Of a stretch of DNA of 64,000 nt, positions 9,432 through 20,218 are shown piece by piece. The DNA comes from Sphingomonadales bacterium (GTDB lineage: Bacteria > Pseudomonadota > Alphaproteobacteria > Sphingomonadales > Govanellaceae). The stretch lies in the NCBI GenBank assembly GCA_019455285.1, contig JACFMS010000018.1, positions 1-64,000 of the forward strand, written 5' to 3'. The position numbers and the translations under genes are program-made. Position 1 is the first letter of the stretch. Each line of letters starts with the position of its first letter. Under the pieces are notes generated by a model. The model was not told the DNA's origin. It saw only the letters and a program-made list of their open reading frames with translations, and did no database searches.

Positions 9432-9850
9432 TTCTTGCTTCCCGTCAGTACCTGAGAAGCGACATTGATGTATTTGACGCCGGCATCCTGCGCCGCCAGC
9501 ACCGCGTCATGCAGTTTCATGGCGCCGCGTACGCTGGCGAGCTTGACCAGCATCGGCAGATTGATGCCGGCGATGACTTCGATTTTATCTTTTTCCATCA
9601 CCGAGATCGCCAGATTGGATGGCGTGCCGCCGAACATGTCGGTGAGCAAGATGACGCCTTTGCCCTGATTGACCGCCTTGACCGCTTCCAGAATATCCTT
9701 GCGGCGCTTCTCCATATCATCGTCGGGTCCGATGCAAATGGCGCGCACCGCCTTTTGCGGTCCCACCACATGCTCGATCGCCGACACGAACTCTTCAGCC
9801 AGCCGGCCGTGCGTAACCAATACCATACCGATCATAGCCGTACCGATCAT
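9428..9850 (-). CDS. PTS EIIA component, mannose family (regulatory)
   Basis: 140 residues of the EIIA-Man fold. The start MIGTAMIGMVLVTHGRLAEE carries the phospho-His (His14), and LTDMFGGTPSNLA is the family signature. In alphaproteobacteria this protein receives phosphate from HPr but has no partner permease and acts as a regulator; in relatives it influences the ChvG/ChvI system and (p)ppGpp. The start overlaps rapZ by ATGA and the end overlaps ptsH by GTGA, so the genes are translationally coupled. The two short Met-Ile-Gly repeats at the N-terminus leave the exact start (9850 or 9835) open. Confidence 0.88.
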   Translation of the reverse strand: MIGTAMIGMVLVTHGRLAEEFVSAIEHVVGPQKAVRAICIGPDDDMEKRRKDILEAVKAVNQGKGVILLTDMFGGTPSNLAISVMEKDKIEVIAGINLPMLVKLASVRGAMKLHDAVLAAQDAGVKYINVASQVLTGSKK

Positions 9851-10833
9851 AAATTATCTCCCGGTGCGACGCGTCCAGGCTCGCGCAATCTGTCGAGTTC
9901 GCGATGCAGGACATTGACCCGCATTCCCTGGGCGCGCAACAATTCTCCTATCCGCTCGGCCACCATTACCGAGCGATGCCGTCCCCCGGTGCAACCGAAG
10001 GCGATTGTCAGATAAGCTTTACCCTCCCGCTGATAGAGGGGCAACAACGAGGTAAGAAGATCTTCCAACTTCTGGAGGAAGAGATGATAGGCGGGATCGG
10101 CCTCGATATAGAGGGCAACCTCGGCGTTCTTGCCGGTCAGCGGGCTCAAATGCGCAACATAATGCGGATTTTTGAGAAACCGCACATCGAACACCAGATC
10201 CGCATCGCGCGGCAAGCCTTGCGGAAAGGCGAAGGAGGAAACGGAGACCGTCATACGGCCGTCCTCGGGGGCAGCGAAGGTGCGCGCTACGATGCGTTTC
10301 AAATCACGGGCGGTCAGATCGGTGGAATCGAAGACATAATCGGCATGCGCCCGCACCGTTTCCATGGCGGTGCGCTCGCGGGCGATGCCGTCGATCACCG
10401 GCCGATCCACCGCCAGCGGATGGCGGCGGCGGGTTTCGGTGAAGCGGCGCGCCAGCACGTCGCTGGAACAGTCGAGAAAAACCAGGGTCAGGTTAAGATC
10501 GCGCCGCTTGCGCAAGCGCGCCAATTCGGCGTCGAAGCGATCGGGGCGAAAGGCTCTCGTGCGGGTGTCGATGCCCACCGCGACGGCGTGCGCCGGCACA
10601 TGTTCGGGGTTATCGTCGGCAATTCCCACCAGATTGGGCAGCAGCGCCAGCGGCAGGTTGTCCACCGCCTCATAACCCATGTCCTCGAAGGCGCGCAGCA
10701 CCGTCGACTTGCCGGCCCCAGAGAGCCCGGTGACCAGCACCACGTGGGTTCTAACAGGCGCCGCGGGAGGAGGACCACCCCGCGGTTTTTTCTGTGATTT
10801 TCGTGCTGCGTCCATACCGTCCATCACTGTCAA
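9847..10833 (-). CDS. rapZ: RNase adapter / nucleotide-binding protein RapZ
   Basis: About 328 residues from a TTG overlapping the hprK stop (TTGA); an ATG at 10824 is equally possible. A P-loop VTGLSGAGKS lies near residue 36, LTLVFLDCSSDVLARRF follows, and the C-terminal domain has AFGCTGGRHRSVMVAERI, the RapZ signature. In E. coli RapZ binds the small RNA GlmZ and directs RNase E to it, adjusting GlmS. In alphaproteobacteria it sits between HPr kinase and the regulatory PTS, as here, and its RNA targets there are largely unknown. Confidence 0.92.
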   Translation of the reverse strand: MTVMDGMDAARKSQKKPRGGPPPAAPVRTHVVLVTGLSGAGKSTVLRAFEDMGYEAVDNLPLALLPNLVGIADDNPEHVPAHAVAVGIDTRTRAFRPDRFDAELARLRKRRDLNLTLVFLDCSSDVLARRFTETRRRHPLAVDRPVIDGIARERTAMETVRAHADYVFDSTDLTARDLKRIVARTFAAPEDGRMTVSVSSFAFPQGLPRDADLVFDVRFLKNPHYVAHLSPLTGKNAEVALYIEADPAYHLFLQKLEDLLTSLLPLYQREGKAYLTIAFGCTGGRHRSVMVAERIGELLRAQGMRVNVLHRELDRLREPGRVAPGDNL

Positions 10834-11264
10834 GTGCGACCCGGATTGTCGCAGAGCGCCAGCGCCGCCGCAACTTTGGCGGCAGCCGAGGGCTCAAAGG
10901 GATAGAGGGTGAAGACCGGCAAGGCAACCCCCGCCAACTCAAGCCGCGCCGGCTCGGGCAGGCGCTCCACCGCATCTCGTGCGGGCGCCAGGGAAATCAG
11001 GCAGCGCACCTCGGCCCGCTCGACGCTGGGCGCATCGATGATCCCCACGCCGCGCACCTCGATCTTGCCGCGAATCGCCGCCGGCGCGCTGGCCATCAGA
11101 CGGCCTCCAACCAACTCCAGGTGCACGTAATCATCCCCCACCAGCCGCCCGCCCTCATGAATGAGCCGCAACGCGAGATCGGATTTGCCGGCCCCCGAAG
11201 GTCCGGCCAAGAGCACGGCGCCGCCTTCAAGCTGCACGCAACTGGCATGGTAAAGCATTGTCAT
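10830..11264 (-). CDS. hprK: Short HPr kinase/phosphorylase
   Basis: 144 residues, only the kinase domain; Gram-positive HprK is about 310 residues. It has the P-loop LLAGPSGAGKSDLALRLI, LVGDDYVHLEL, and the capsule-like stretch IRGKIEVRGVGIID, the HprK signature. It should phosphorylate Ser56 of the neighbouring HPr with ATP. The gene starts 11 bases after chvG and overlaps rapZ, so sensor kinase, HPr kinase and PTS are one transcription unit. This short form is normal for alphaproteobacteria. Confidence 0.92.
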   Translation of the reverse strand: MTMLYHASCVQLEGGAVLLAGPSGAGKSDLALRLIHEGGRLVGDDYVHLELVGGRLMASAPAAIRGKIEVRGVGIIDAPSVERAEVRCLISLAPARDAVERLPEPARLELAGVALPVFTLYPFEPSAAAKVAAALALCDNPGRT

Positions 11265-11275
11265 GACAGCACCTT

Positions 11276-12910
11276 TCAGGCCAGCGGCAGGCGCACCACG
11301 AAACGGGCGCCGACCACGTTGCCCGCCCCATCGTGGCGGTTTTCGGCAAAGATCTCGCCATCATGCGCCTCGATGATGCGCTTGGAAATATGCAGGCCGA
11401 GGCCGGAATGCTGGCCGAACGCCTCGCCCGCCGGGCGTTCGGAGTAGAAGCGTTTGAAGATCTCCTCCAGCTTGTCGGGCGGCACCCCCGGCCCGTCGTC
11501 TTCCACCGCCAGTTCGACGGCGCTGTCGAGCCGGCGCAGGCGGAGGGTGACCGGCTTGCCGGGCGGCGTGAAGGAAATGGCGTTATCGATCAGATTGCGC
11601 AACACCTGTCCCAAGGGACCGTGGAGGCCGTTGACCAGCAAGGGCTGCCGGTCGGCGAAGGCCGGCAGGTCGATCTTGATCTCCGGCGCGCCGCGCTTGG
11701 CGGTGGCGGCGTAGGCCTCGGCAAGGTTGGCCGCCAGCTTGCCTAAATCCACCGCCACCATCTGCGCCCGTGACATCTGCGCTTCCAGGCGGCTGGCTGC
11801 TGAGATTTCGGTGACCAGACGATTGAGCCGCGCCACGTCCGCTTCGACGATGGCGATGAGCTGGCGCTGCTTGGCCGGATCAGTGGTCCGGCTTAAGGTT
11901 TCGATGGCGCTCCGGATGGACGTGATGGGGTTTTTCAATTCGTGACTGACGTCGGCGGCAAATGATTCCACAGCGTCGATCTGATCAAACAGCGCCTGCG
12001 TCATCTCCTTTAGTGAGCGTGATAAGTCGCCGATCTCATCCTTGCGCCGGCGAAATTCGGGAATCCGCACCTGCCGGCCCAGTCCGGGACGCACCCGGTC
12101 GGCGGCCTCGGCAAGAAGCGTGATCGGCCGCGCCACGGTGCGGGCAAGAAACAAAGATAAGAGCAGCGTCACGCTCAAAGCGACGCCGAAAATCTTCAAG
12201 ATCGACACCCGCTCGCGGCGCACCAGGCGGTCAATATCGGCCGTATCCTTGGACAAGAGGAGAACGCCCAACACCCGGTGCAGGCGCTGCACCGGCACCG
12301 CCACGGTGACCATGGCGCTGGCGTTCTCGGTGGCCCTGAGCAAGGTCGTCGTCTCGCCCTCCAGCGCCGCCAGAACTTCCGGATAGTCGGCGGAGGTCTG
12401 ATCGAGATCCTCGGTATAGGGTTGCAATTTTTCTTTTGACGCCAGCGCATCGACGGCATCATGAAACGTGGCGGCGGCGGCTTTGAGAAAGGTTTCCAGG
12501 CTGCCGGCGGGCGTGATCTTCTTGACTACGATGAGATTGCCCACCGCTAGATCGCGGCTATCGACAAGCAGGTCGCCGTCAAGATCAAACAATCGGGCGC
12601 GGATCTCCGCCGGCACCACCAAGCGGGCAAGTATCTGCTTGGCCGGATCGACTTCCACCTGCACCGCTTCCGGTCCGATGCTGGCCGCCTCGGCCAAGGC
12701 GCCAGCGATGATTTCGCCCTCTACCGTCAATTCCGCCACCCGGGATTCGATCAACCCTTTGCGGAACTGGTCGAGGTAGAGAACGCCGCCCACCAGGATG
12801 GCCAGGGCAATGACGTTGATCGCCAGAATGCGGCGCGTCAGCTTGGAGAAGCGCCGGTGACGCCGGCGTTTTCTCCTGAGCAGCAGGAAACGGTTGCGGC
12901 CGACTGGCAT
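11276..12910 (-). CDS. chvG: Sensor histidine kinase ChvG/ExoS
   Basis: 544 residues. A basic N-terminus, membrane segments at about 28-47 and 238-256, and a periplasmic domain of about 190 residues between them. A HAMP segment follows, then the H-box VSHELKNPITSIRSA (His323) and HATPase motifs NLIDNAISFTPP, VEDDGPGVPP and HSGLGLHISK. ChvG orthologues sense acid or cell-envelope stress and phosphorylate ChvI; in rhizobia the periplasmic ExoR protein inhibits them. The start overlaps the chvI stop (ATGA) and hprK follows by 11 bases. Confidence 0.92.
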   Translation of the reverse strand: MPVGRNRFLLLRRKRRRHRRFSKLTRRILAINVIALAILVGGVLYLDQFRKGLIESRVAELTVEGEIIAGALAEAASIGPEAVQVEVDPAKQILARLVVPAEIRARLFDLDGDLLVDSRDLAVGNLIVVKKITPAGSLETFLKAAAATFHDAVDALASKEKLQPYTEDLDQTSADYPEVLAALEGETTTLLRATENASAMVTVAVPVQRLHRVLGVLLLSKDTADIDRLVRRERVSILKIFGVALSVTLLLSLFLARTVARPITLLAEAADRVRPGLGRQVRIPEFRRRKDEIGDLSRSLKEMTQALFDQIDAVESFAADVSHELKNPITSIRSAIETLSRTTDPAKQRQLIAIVEADVARLNRLVTEISAASRLEAQMSRAQMVAVDLGKLAANLAEAYAATAKRGAPEIKIDLPAFADRQPLLVNGLHGPLGQVLRNLIDNAISFTPPGKPVTLRLRRLDSAVELAVEDDGPGVPPDKLEEIFKRFYSERPAGEAFGQHSGLGLHISKRIIEAHDGEIFAENRHDGAGNVVGARFVVRLPLA

Positions 12911-13608
12911 CAGTTCTCGCGAAAGCGGTAGCCGACGCCATAAAGGGTTTCGATGCCGTTGAAATCGTCGTCGACGACGCGAAACTTCTTGCGCAGGCGC
13001 TTGATGTGGCTGTCGATGGTGCGATCGTCCACATAAACGTCGTCCGAGTAGGCCATGTCCATCAACTGCTCGCGGCTTTTAACGTGCCCGGGGCGCTGCG
13101 CCAGCGCCTGCAGGATGAGAAACTCGGTCACCGTCAGGTTGATCGGCTTGCCGTCCCATTCGCATAAATGACGCACCGAGTCGAGCCGCAGCCGGCCGCG
13201 AGTCATTACCTCGCTCGCGTTGGCTGTGCCGGGGGGCTGCCGGTTGGCGTCGGCGCGGCGCAGCACCGCCCGCACCCGTTCGATGAGGAGGCGCTGGGAG
13301 AACGGCTTGGTGATGTAGTCGTCGGCCCCCATCTTAAGACCCAAGACCTCGTCGATCTCGTCATCCTTGGAGGTCAGGAAGATCACCGGGAACCCCTGAT
13401 CCTGGCGCAAGCGGCGCAGCAGCTCCATGCCGTCCATGCGCGGCATCTTGATATCGAACACCCCAAGATCGACGGGTTTTTTCGACAAGGCGGCAAGGGC
13501 GCTGGCGCCGTCGGTGTATTTTTCCACCGTGAACCCCTCGCTCTCCAGCGCCATGGTCACCGAGGTCAAAATGTTCTGGTCGTCATCCACAAGGGCAATG
13601 GTGGGCAT
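12910..13608 (-). CDS. chvI: Response regulator ChvI (OmpR family)
   Basis: 232 residues: a receiver domain with VDDDQN, the phospho-Asp in [11 protein letters not shown] (Asp52), the TSK and KPF motifs, then an OmpR-type winged helix with [29 protein letters not shown] and YGVGYRF. It is the partner of ChvG and first gene of the long minus-strand operon into the regulatory PTS. A purine-rich AGGAGA stretch lies upstream of the ATG at 13608. Confidence 0.94.
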   Translation of the reverse strand: MPTIALVDDDQNILTSVTMALESEGFTVEKYTDGASALAALSKKPVDLGVFDIKMPRMDGMELLRRLRQDQGFPVIFLTSKDDEIDEVLGLKMGADDYITKPFSQRLLIERVRAVLRRADANRQPPGTANASEVMTRGRLRLDSVRHLCEWDGKPINLTVTEFLILQALAQRPGHVKSREQLMDMAYSDDVYVDDRTIDSHIKRLRKKFRVVDDDFNGIETLYGVGYRFREN

Positions 13609-13957
13609 GGGGTTACGCCTTTTCTCCTGTCAGAACCCGTGGCGATTACTATAGGCGCGGATCGGCCAGGCGCAAATCCCTCCGGGAGGTCGACTCGGGG
13701 GGAACTTGCCCCCTCCTTTCCGGGGCGGCTAGCCTTGGCGGCTTAACAGTGCGGGCGGGGGATGGGCAAGAAACCAGGTTATACGCGGCGTCCAGTGGTT
13801 AATTATTGCTCTTGGATCAACAGGCGGCCGCAAAGCCAGTAGACAAATTGCCCTCGAAATTTTAGTGATACCCCGGCCAGACAAACAATAAGAACGGCCA
13901 TCGCCACCCTGTGGCGGGCGATTAACGTATCAAATCAAGAACACAAGGATCAGTGCA
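13609..13957. other. Divergent intergenic region between chvI and pckA
   Basis: This 349-base stretch holds the promoters of two diverging units. No gene, RNA or convincing operator palindrome was seen. An AAGGAT sequence near 13944 serves the pckA GTG start. In rhizobia I recall pckA being controlled by ChvI, so a ChvI site here is plausible, but I could not identify one. Confidence 0.5.
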
Positions 13958-15565
<1,608 letters not shown>

Positions 15566-15583
15566 CCATCATTTTATAGACGA

Positions 15584-15615
15584 CAAAAGTCCCGGCCACG
15601 TCCGGGGCTTTTTTC
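15584..15615 (+). terminator. Rho-independent terminator of pckA
   Basis: AAAAGTCCCGG, a 5-base loop, then CCGGGGCTTTTTT form a GC-rich stem (one G-U pair) ending in a T run, 18 bases after the pckA stop. It separates pckA from the J-domain gene. Confidence 0.85.
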
Positions 15616-15687
15616 ATGGCGCATTCACCGCGCCGGTACCATATTATAGGCGGCTTGTGGTTCTGTTTTTTTAGTGCACGTCACGTC

Positions 15688-16191
15688 ATGCCGAAGTCGA
15701 GAAGCTGGGGATTTCCGCGTTGGGGCGGCTATGGGTCGGAGACGCGGCCCAAGACGCAGCGCCTATGCGACCGTGAGGGCTGCACTGCGCCCGGCATCCA
15801 TCCCGCGCCCAAGGCGCGCCAATCGGACGACAAATGGTGGTTCTGCCGCGAGCATGCCGCAGAATACAACCGCTCCTGGGATTATTTCGCCGGCATGTCG
15901 TATGAGGATATGCGCCGCGAGGCGGAGGAAGCGGCGGCGGACTACGCCGCCACCAGCGCCTATGCCTACGCCGCGCCGACGTTAAGCCGGGAAGAGCGCC
16001 GCGCCTACGCCATCCTCGATCTGGAAACCACCGCCACCGTGGCGGAAATCAAGTCGCGCTACCGTCAGTTGGCCAAGCGTTATCACCCCGACGCCAACCG
16101 CGGCGACGCGACGGCGGCGGATAAATTCCATGAATTGCAGCACGCCTATGAAGTGCTGACGCAGAAGATGGACGCCGCTCGCCGTGCGTAG
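15688..16191 (+). CDS. J-domain protein with N-terminal cysteine cluster
   Basis: 167 residues from the ATG at 15688; the frame is open back to 15616 but that part looks non-coding. The C-terminal 65 residues are a J domain (AYAILDLETTATVAEIKSRY, and YRQLAKRYHPDANRGD with the HPD tripeptide) able to stimulate a DnaK ATPase. The N-terminal half has CDREGC and WWFCREHAAEYN, Cys and His spaced like a small metal site, as in a J-protein family common in alphaproteobacteria. It lacks the G/F and zinc-finger regions of DnaJ. Its end overlaps the next gene by 8 bases. Confidence 0.85.
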   Translation: MPKSRSWGFPRWGGYGSETRPKTQRLCDREGCTAPGIHPAPKARQSDDKWWFCREHAAEYNRSWDYFAGMSYEDMRREAEEAAADYAATSAYAYAAPTLSREERRAYAILDLETTATVAEIKSRYRQLAKRYHPDANRGDATAADKFHELQHAYEVLTQKMDAARRA

Positions 16192-17131
16192 GCTGGTGTG
16201 GGCGGCGCTGTTGTTCCTGGCCGGCTGCACATCGTCACCGCCGCCCCCGTCAGCCGCCTCGTCCCATCCCCTGACCGAGCGCATCTGGCTTGTCGCGGAG
16301 CAACGCTTCGTCACGCCGGATGAGCTCGCCCGCCGCATGGCCAAGGCCCGCTTCGTGCTTTTGGGCGAAGCCCACGACAACCCGCGCCACCATGAGATCG
16401 AGGCCTGGGCGGTCACGGCGCTGGCCACGACCAACCGCCGGCCGGCGCTGGTTGCCGAAATGATCGCCGCCGACCAGGCCCCCGGCCTGGAGCTGTTTTT
16501 CAAAGAACCGCGGCGCAGCGCCGATGGTTTGGACTTGTTCTTGAAATGGAACGAATCCGGCTGGCCCGCGTGGTCGCTTTATCAGCCGGTTTTTGAGGCG
16601 GCAGCGCGATTCGGCTGGCCGATCCGGGCCGGCAATCTCGACCGCACGCGGCTGCCGGCCATGCACCGCGATGGCTGGGCGGCGCTGCCCTCTGAAGAAC
16701 GCCAGCGGTTGGCCCTGCCCGAGGCCCTGGACGATGCCGATATGCAGCGCCTCGCCCCCGCCATCATCGCCGGCCATTGCGGCCATCTGCCCGAGCGCTT
16801 GCTCTCTCCGTTCGTGGAAATTCAGTATGCCCGCGACGCCGCGCTGGCTCGCGCCCTGGCGGATGGCGCGGCGGACGCCGATGGTGCGGTGCTGATCGCC
16901 GGCAGCGAACATGTCCGCTTAACGTCGGCGGCGCCGGCGCAACTGACGCGACTAGGCATCCCTGGCGCCGTGTTCTCGCTGGCGATGGCGGAAGTCAAGC
17001 CGGGACAGGACGACCCGCAGGCTTACGCCGCCGACTTTGACAGCCCAACCCTGCCCTTTACCGCCGTGTGGTTCACCGCCGGCGCGCCGCGCGGCGATCC
17101 GTGCGCCGCACTGAAGGGTAAATTTAAGTAA
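16184..17131 (+). CDS. ChaN-like iron-regulated lipoprotein (DUF399)
   Basis: 315 residues from a GTG overlapping the J-domain gene. The signal peptide ends in a lipobox LFLAGC (Cys15), so the product is a membrane-anchored lipoprotein. The body has the ChaN signature FVLLGEAHDNPRHHEIE, then VAEMI and GHCGHLP; ChaN of Campylobacter binds haem with such residues. The C-terminus has the family stretch VLIAGSEHVR. Role is inferred: haem or iron handling at the envelope. No Fur-like site was recognised. Confidence 0.78.
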   Translation: MRRLVWAALLFLAGCTSSPPPPSAASSHPLTERIWLVAEQRFVTPDELARRMAKARFVLLGEAHDNPRHHEIEAWAVTALATTNRRPALVAEMIAADQAPGLELFFKEPRRSADGLDLFLKWNESGWPAWSLYQPVFEAAARFGWPIRAGNLDRTRLPAMHRDGWAALPSEERQRLALPEALDDADMQRLAPAIIAGHCGHLPERLLSPFVEIQYARDAALARALADGAADADGAVLIAGSEHVRLTSAAPAQLTRLGIPGAVFSLAMAEVKPGQDDPQAYAADFDSPTLPFTAVWFTAGAPRGDPCAALKGKFK

Positions 17132-17171
17132 TCCCCACCTTGACACCTCGCCTGCGATCTGCGACCAATCG

Positions 17172-17272
17172 CCCCGTTCCACTGGGGTGTCCCGCCTTTT
17201 GTTGCCGGCGGGACTGAGATTACACCCACTGAACCTGATCTGGTTAGCACCAGCGAAGGGAGGCGGACGCGA
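17172..17272 (+). promoter_or_regulatory. TPP riboswitch (THI element)
   Basis: The conserved core is easy to read: GGGGTGTCCC near 17184, GGGACTGAGAT at 17210-17220, ACACCC, TGAACCTGATCTGG near 17230-17243, then GCACCAGCGAAGGGA. These are the helices and TPP-binding loops of the THI box. It lies about 95 bases upstream of a TonB receptor and tenA and should switch them off when thiamine pyrophosphate is plentiful. Confidence 0.95.
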
Positions 17273-17363
17273 TGACACGATCGACATCCCATCCAACTTC
17301 AATTCTTCCGGTGCCAATGCGGGTAAGACGCGTGGTCGATCATAAATACCGGAGTCTATAACA

Positions 17364-19511
17364 ATGACTGACAAGGAAACGTCCCTTTTCGCCGTCGCTC
17401 TCCTCTCGATGCTGCCAAGCGCCAGCCTTGCCGTCGAGCTTTCGGAAGAAATTCTGGTCACCGCGCGCGGCCGGGCCGAGGACGTACGCCTCGTACCCGA
17501 CACCATCACCACCTTCGCCGCGCAAAGTTTACGCGAGCGCGAGGCGCGCACCATTGACGATCTGATCGCGCTCACCCCCGGCGTTTATATGATCAACGAC
17601 CAGGACCCCGGCACCAACCTCATTTCCGTGCGCGGCGTCTCCACCGACCGCCTGCAAGCTCCCTCGGTCGCCTACGTAATCGACGGCGTGCCGCTGGCCG
17701 ATACCGAATTTTTCACCGCCCGCTACTTCGATCTGGAGCGGGTGGAAGTGCTGAAAGGGCCGCAAGGCGCACTTTATGGCAAGAACGCCATCGGCGGCGT
17801 GTTCAACGTCATCACAAGGCGACCGAGCGACAGCTTGACCGGCAACATCGACGTCGGCTACGGCAACGGCGACAGCGTTCTCGTCGAAGGCGGCGTCGGC
17901 GGACCCCTGGGCAGTGATAAATTGTTGTTCCGCGCCGCCGGTTCCTACGCCACCACCGATGGCTTCATCGACAACACCTATTTAAACAAGCGCGTTGATT
18001 ACTACACCAGTCGCAATCTGCGCTTAACCCTTCTTGGCAAGCTGAGCGAGGACGTGACGGCGGAGCTGCGCGTCGGCTACATGAACGAGGAAGGCGGCGC
18101 GGCTTACGTCTCCTCCAACGATGTTACCGGCTTGAACAACGGCAAATTATCGGGTGCGGTGTTGACCAATCCCTTCGGCGATTTTGAAGGTCAGGCCGAT
18201 CGACAGTGGACCAACGTTGCCGCGAAAATCAACTGGACGCCAACATTCGGCGGCGTGGCGCAACTGATCGGCGCTTATGACGATTACTCCAAAGATTTCG
18301 TCGAGGAACTGGATTTCAGGCACGACAAGCCGATCACCTTTTTGGGAGACCCTTATTTTCCCGACGGCATTCAGCCGATCTATCAACCGAAGGATTTCAA
18401 GGTCTGGACCGGCGAGGCGCGCTACACCTCGCCTGATGACACCCGCGTGCGCTGGATCGTTGGCGCCTTCATTCAGGACGTGACCAACATCCGCGTCGAT
18501 GATTTCGGACCGCTCTTGTTCGGCGCGGAAGCCGCGCGCTTCCGCACGCTGTCGACGCAAACCGCTGTTTTCGGTCAGATCAGCGTTGATCTTAGCGACG
18601 CCCTGGAGCTGACCGGCGCCTTGCGTTACGATCGCGACAACCGCCGGGTGACGGTGCGCGGCGTCGATACCGGCGCTCTGGTGGAGGCGCGGGAGAAAGT
18701 GTTCGACAAGGTGACGCCGAAGATATCGCTGGCCTATCGGATAACGGCTGACCATCTGCTCTACGCCACCTATGGGCAAGGCTTCAAGACCGGCGGCTTT
18801 AATCCGCCGCCCGGCCCCGGCGACATTCACCAGTCGGTGTTCCGGCCAGAAAAAACCAAGGCGCTGGAAGCCGGCGTCAAGACCGGCTGGTTGGATGGCC
18901 GCCTCCTTTTCGACCTTGCCGCCTTCAAGACCAACTACCAGGACTATCAGTATTTCGCCTTCATCAACGGCCTTGATCTCGCCTTCAACATCGACAAAGT
19001 CAACGTCTGGGGGCTGGAGGCCGCCGCGACGGCGACGTTGAGCGGGGCGCTTTCCATCGATATCGGTTACGCTTACACCCACGCCGAGATCGACGCCTTC
19101 ACCGCGCCCAATCCGGTAACCCTGATTGCCACCGACTACGCCGGCAACCGCACGCCCAATACGCCGCGCTCCACGCTCAACATCGGCGGAACGTTTCGTC
19201 AGCCGCTGGCGAACGAGGCAATGCTGGTGGCGCGCGTCGACTATGCACGGGTGGGACGCATCAATTATGAGATCGACAACGTGCTCTACTCACCGGGCCG
19301 CGACAGCGTGGATGCCCGCGTCGCCTATGAAACCGATCATTGGTCGCTGGCGCTGTGGGGCAAGAATTTGACCGACAACCGCTGGGCGATTTCCGCCTTC
19401 GGCCAGCGTCAGGTCGGTCTTCTCGCCTTTCTCGGCCCCAACGGCCCCTTTGACAGCTTTTCCATCAACAAAGGCCGGCAATACGGCGCTACGCTCTCGG
19501 CGCGATTCTGA
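17364..19511 (+). CDS. TonB-dependent outer membrane receptor, predicted thiamine/precursor uptake
   Basis: 715 residues. A signal peptide ends near ASLA, a TonB-box-like EEILVTARG follows, then a plug domain (IDDLIALTPGVYM, VISVRG-like NLISVRGVSTD, ERVEVLKGPQGALYG) and a 22-strand barrel ending in the aromatic ATLSARF. The architecture is a classic TonB receptor. Substrate is inferred from regulation: it is the first gene behind a TPP riboswitch and is followed 11 bases later by tenA, the arrangement reported for the omr1-type thiamine-related receptors. Thiamine, HMP or a degradation product could be the ligand. No inner-membrane thiamine transporter is adjacent. Confidence 0.88.
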   Translation: MTDKETSLFAVALLSMLPSASLAVELSEEILVTARGRAEDVRLVPDTITTFAAQSLREREARTIDDLIALTPGVYMINDQDPGTNLISVRGVSTDRLQAPSVAYVIDGVPLADTEFFTARYFDLERVEVLKGPQGALYGKNAIGGVFNVITRRPSDSLTGNIDVGYGNGDSVLVEGGVGGPLGSDKLLFRAAGSYATTDGFIDNTYLNKRVDYYTSRNLRLTLLGKLSEDVTAELRVGYMNEEGGAAYVSSNDVTGLNNGKLSGAVLTNPFGDFEGQADRQWTNVAAKINWTPTFGGVAQLIGAYDDYSKDFVEELDFRHDKPITFLGDPYFPDGIQPIYQPKDFKVWTGEARYTSPDDTRVRWIVGAFIQDVTNIRVDDFGPLLFGAEAARFRTLSTQTAVFGQISVDLSDALELTGALRYDRDNRRVTVRGVDTGALVEAREKVFDKVTPKISLAYRITADHLLYATYGQGFKTGGFNPPPGPGDIHQSVFRPEKTKALEAGVKTGWLDGRLLFDLAAFKTNYQDYQYFAFINGLDLAFNIDKVNVWGLEAAATATLSGALSIDIGYAYTHAEIDAFTAPNPVTLIATDYAGNRTPNTPRSTLNIGGTFRQPLANEAMLVARVDYARVGRINYEIDNVLYSPGRDSVDARVAYETDHWSLALWGKNLTDNRWAISAFGQRQVGLLAFLGPNGPFDSFSINKGRQYGATLSARF

Positions 19512-19522
19512 AAGGTTAGGAT

Positions 19523-20194
19523 ATGACGTCATTTACTGATACCCTGTGGCAGGACATCGCCGAGTTGAACAAAAAGAACTTGGCGCTGCCGTTTATTCGC
19601 GAATTGACGGCAGGCACCCTGGATCATGAGCGCTTCAAGTTCTACGTCATGCAGGATTCGCTCTACTTGAACAGCTATTCCCGGGCGCTATCGCTCACCG
19701 CCGCCAAGGCGCCCCATGCCGACGCCATGCTGCGCTTCGCCAAAAGCGCTCAGGAAGCGATCACCGTGGAGCGGGCGCTGCACGCCGGTTTCTTGCGCCA
19801 GTTCGGGGTTTCCGACGCCGAGTTGAAAAAGGCGGAAAAATCGCCCACCTGCGCCGCCTACACCAATTTCTTGCTCGCCACCGCCGCCGTCGACTCTTAC
19901 GAAGAATTGGCGGCCGCCATTCTGCCGTGCTTCTGGATTTACTGGCACGTCGGCCATGAGATCGCCAAGGTGGCCAAGCCTGATAATCCCTACATCAACT
20001 GGATCAACACCTATACCGATCCCGGATTTGAAGCGGCGGTCAAGGCGGTGATCGCGCTGGTTGACGAAGCAGCGCAAAACGCCACCCTGGAGACTCGCGC
20101 CGCGATGCGCAAAACGTTCGTGCTGTCCAGCGTTTATGAATGGATGTTCTGGGACAGCGCCTATCGGCAAGAAGCTTGGCCGGTGGGTGTGTAA
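19523..20194 (+). CDS. tenA: Aminopyrimidine aminohydrolase / thiaminase II (TenA)
   Basis: 223 residues, the TenA length. TenA hydrolyses amino-HMP, a thiamine breakdown product, to HMP for salvage, and can cleave thiamine itself. The catalytic Cys is in AAILPCFWIYWHVG (Cys136, matching Cys135 of B. subtilis), the Asp in YVMQDSLYL (Asp45), and VYEWMFWDSAY carries the conserved Glu. It is co-transcribed with the upstream receptor under the TPP riboswitch, giving an import-and-salvage unit. Confidence 0.95.
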   Translation: MTSFTDTLWQDIAELNKKNLALPFIRELTAGTLDHERFKFYVMQDSLYLNSYSRALSLTAAKAPHADAMLRFAKSAQEAITVERALHAGFLRQFGVSDAELKKAEKSPTCAAYTNFLLATAAVDSYEELAAAILPCFWIYWHVGHEIAKVAKPDNPYINWINTYTDPGFEAAVKAVIALVDEAAQNATLETRAAMRKTFVLSSVYEWMFWDSAYRQEAWPVGV

Positions 20195-20218
20195 TGGTTC
20201 GTGGGTCCGCTACGCTTG

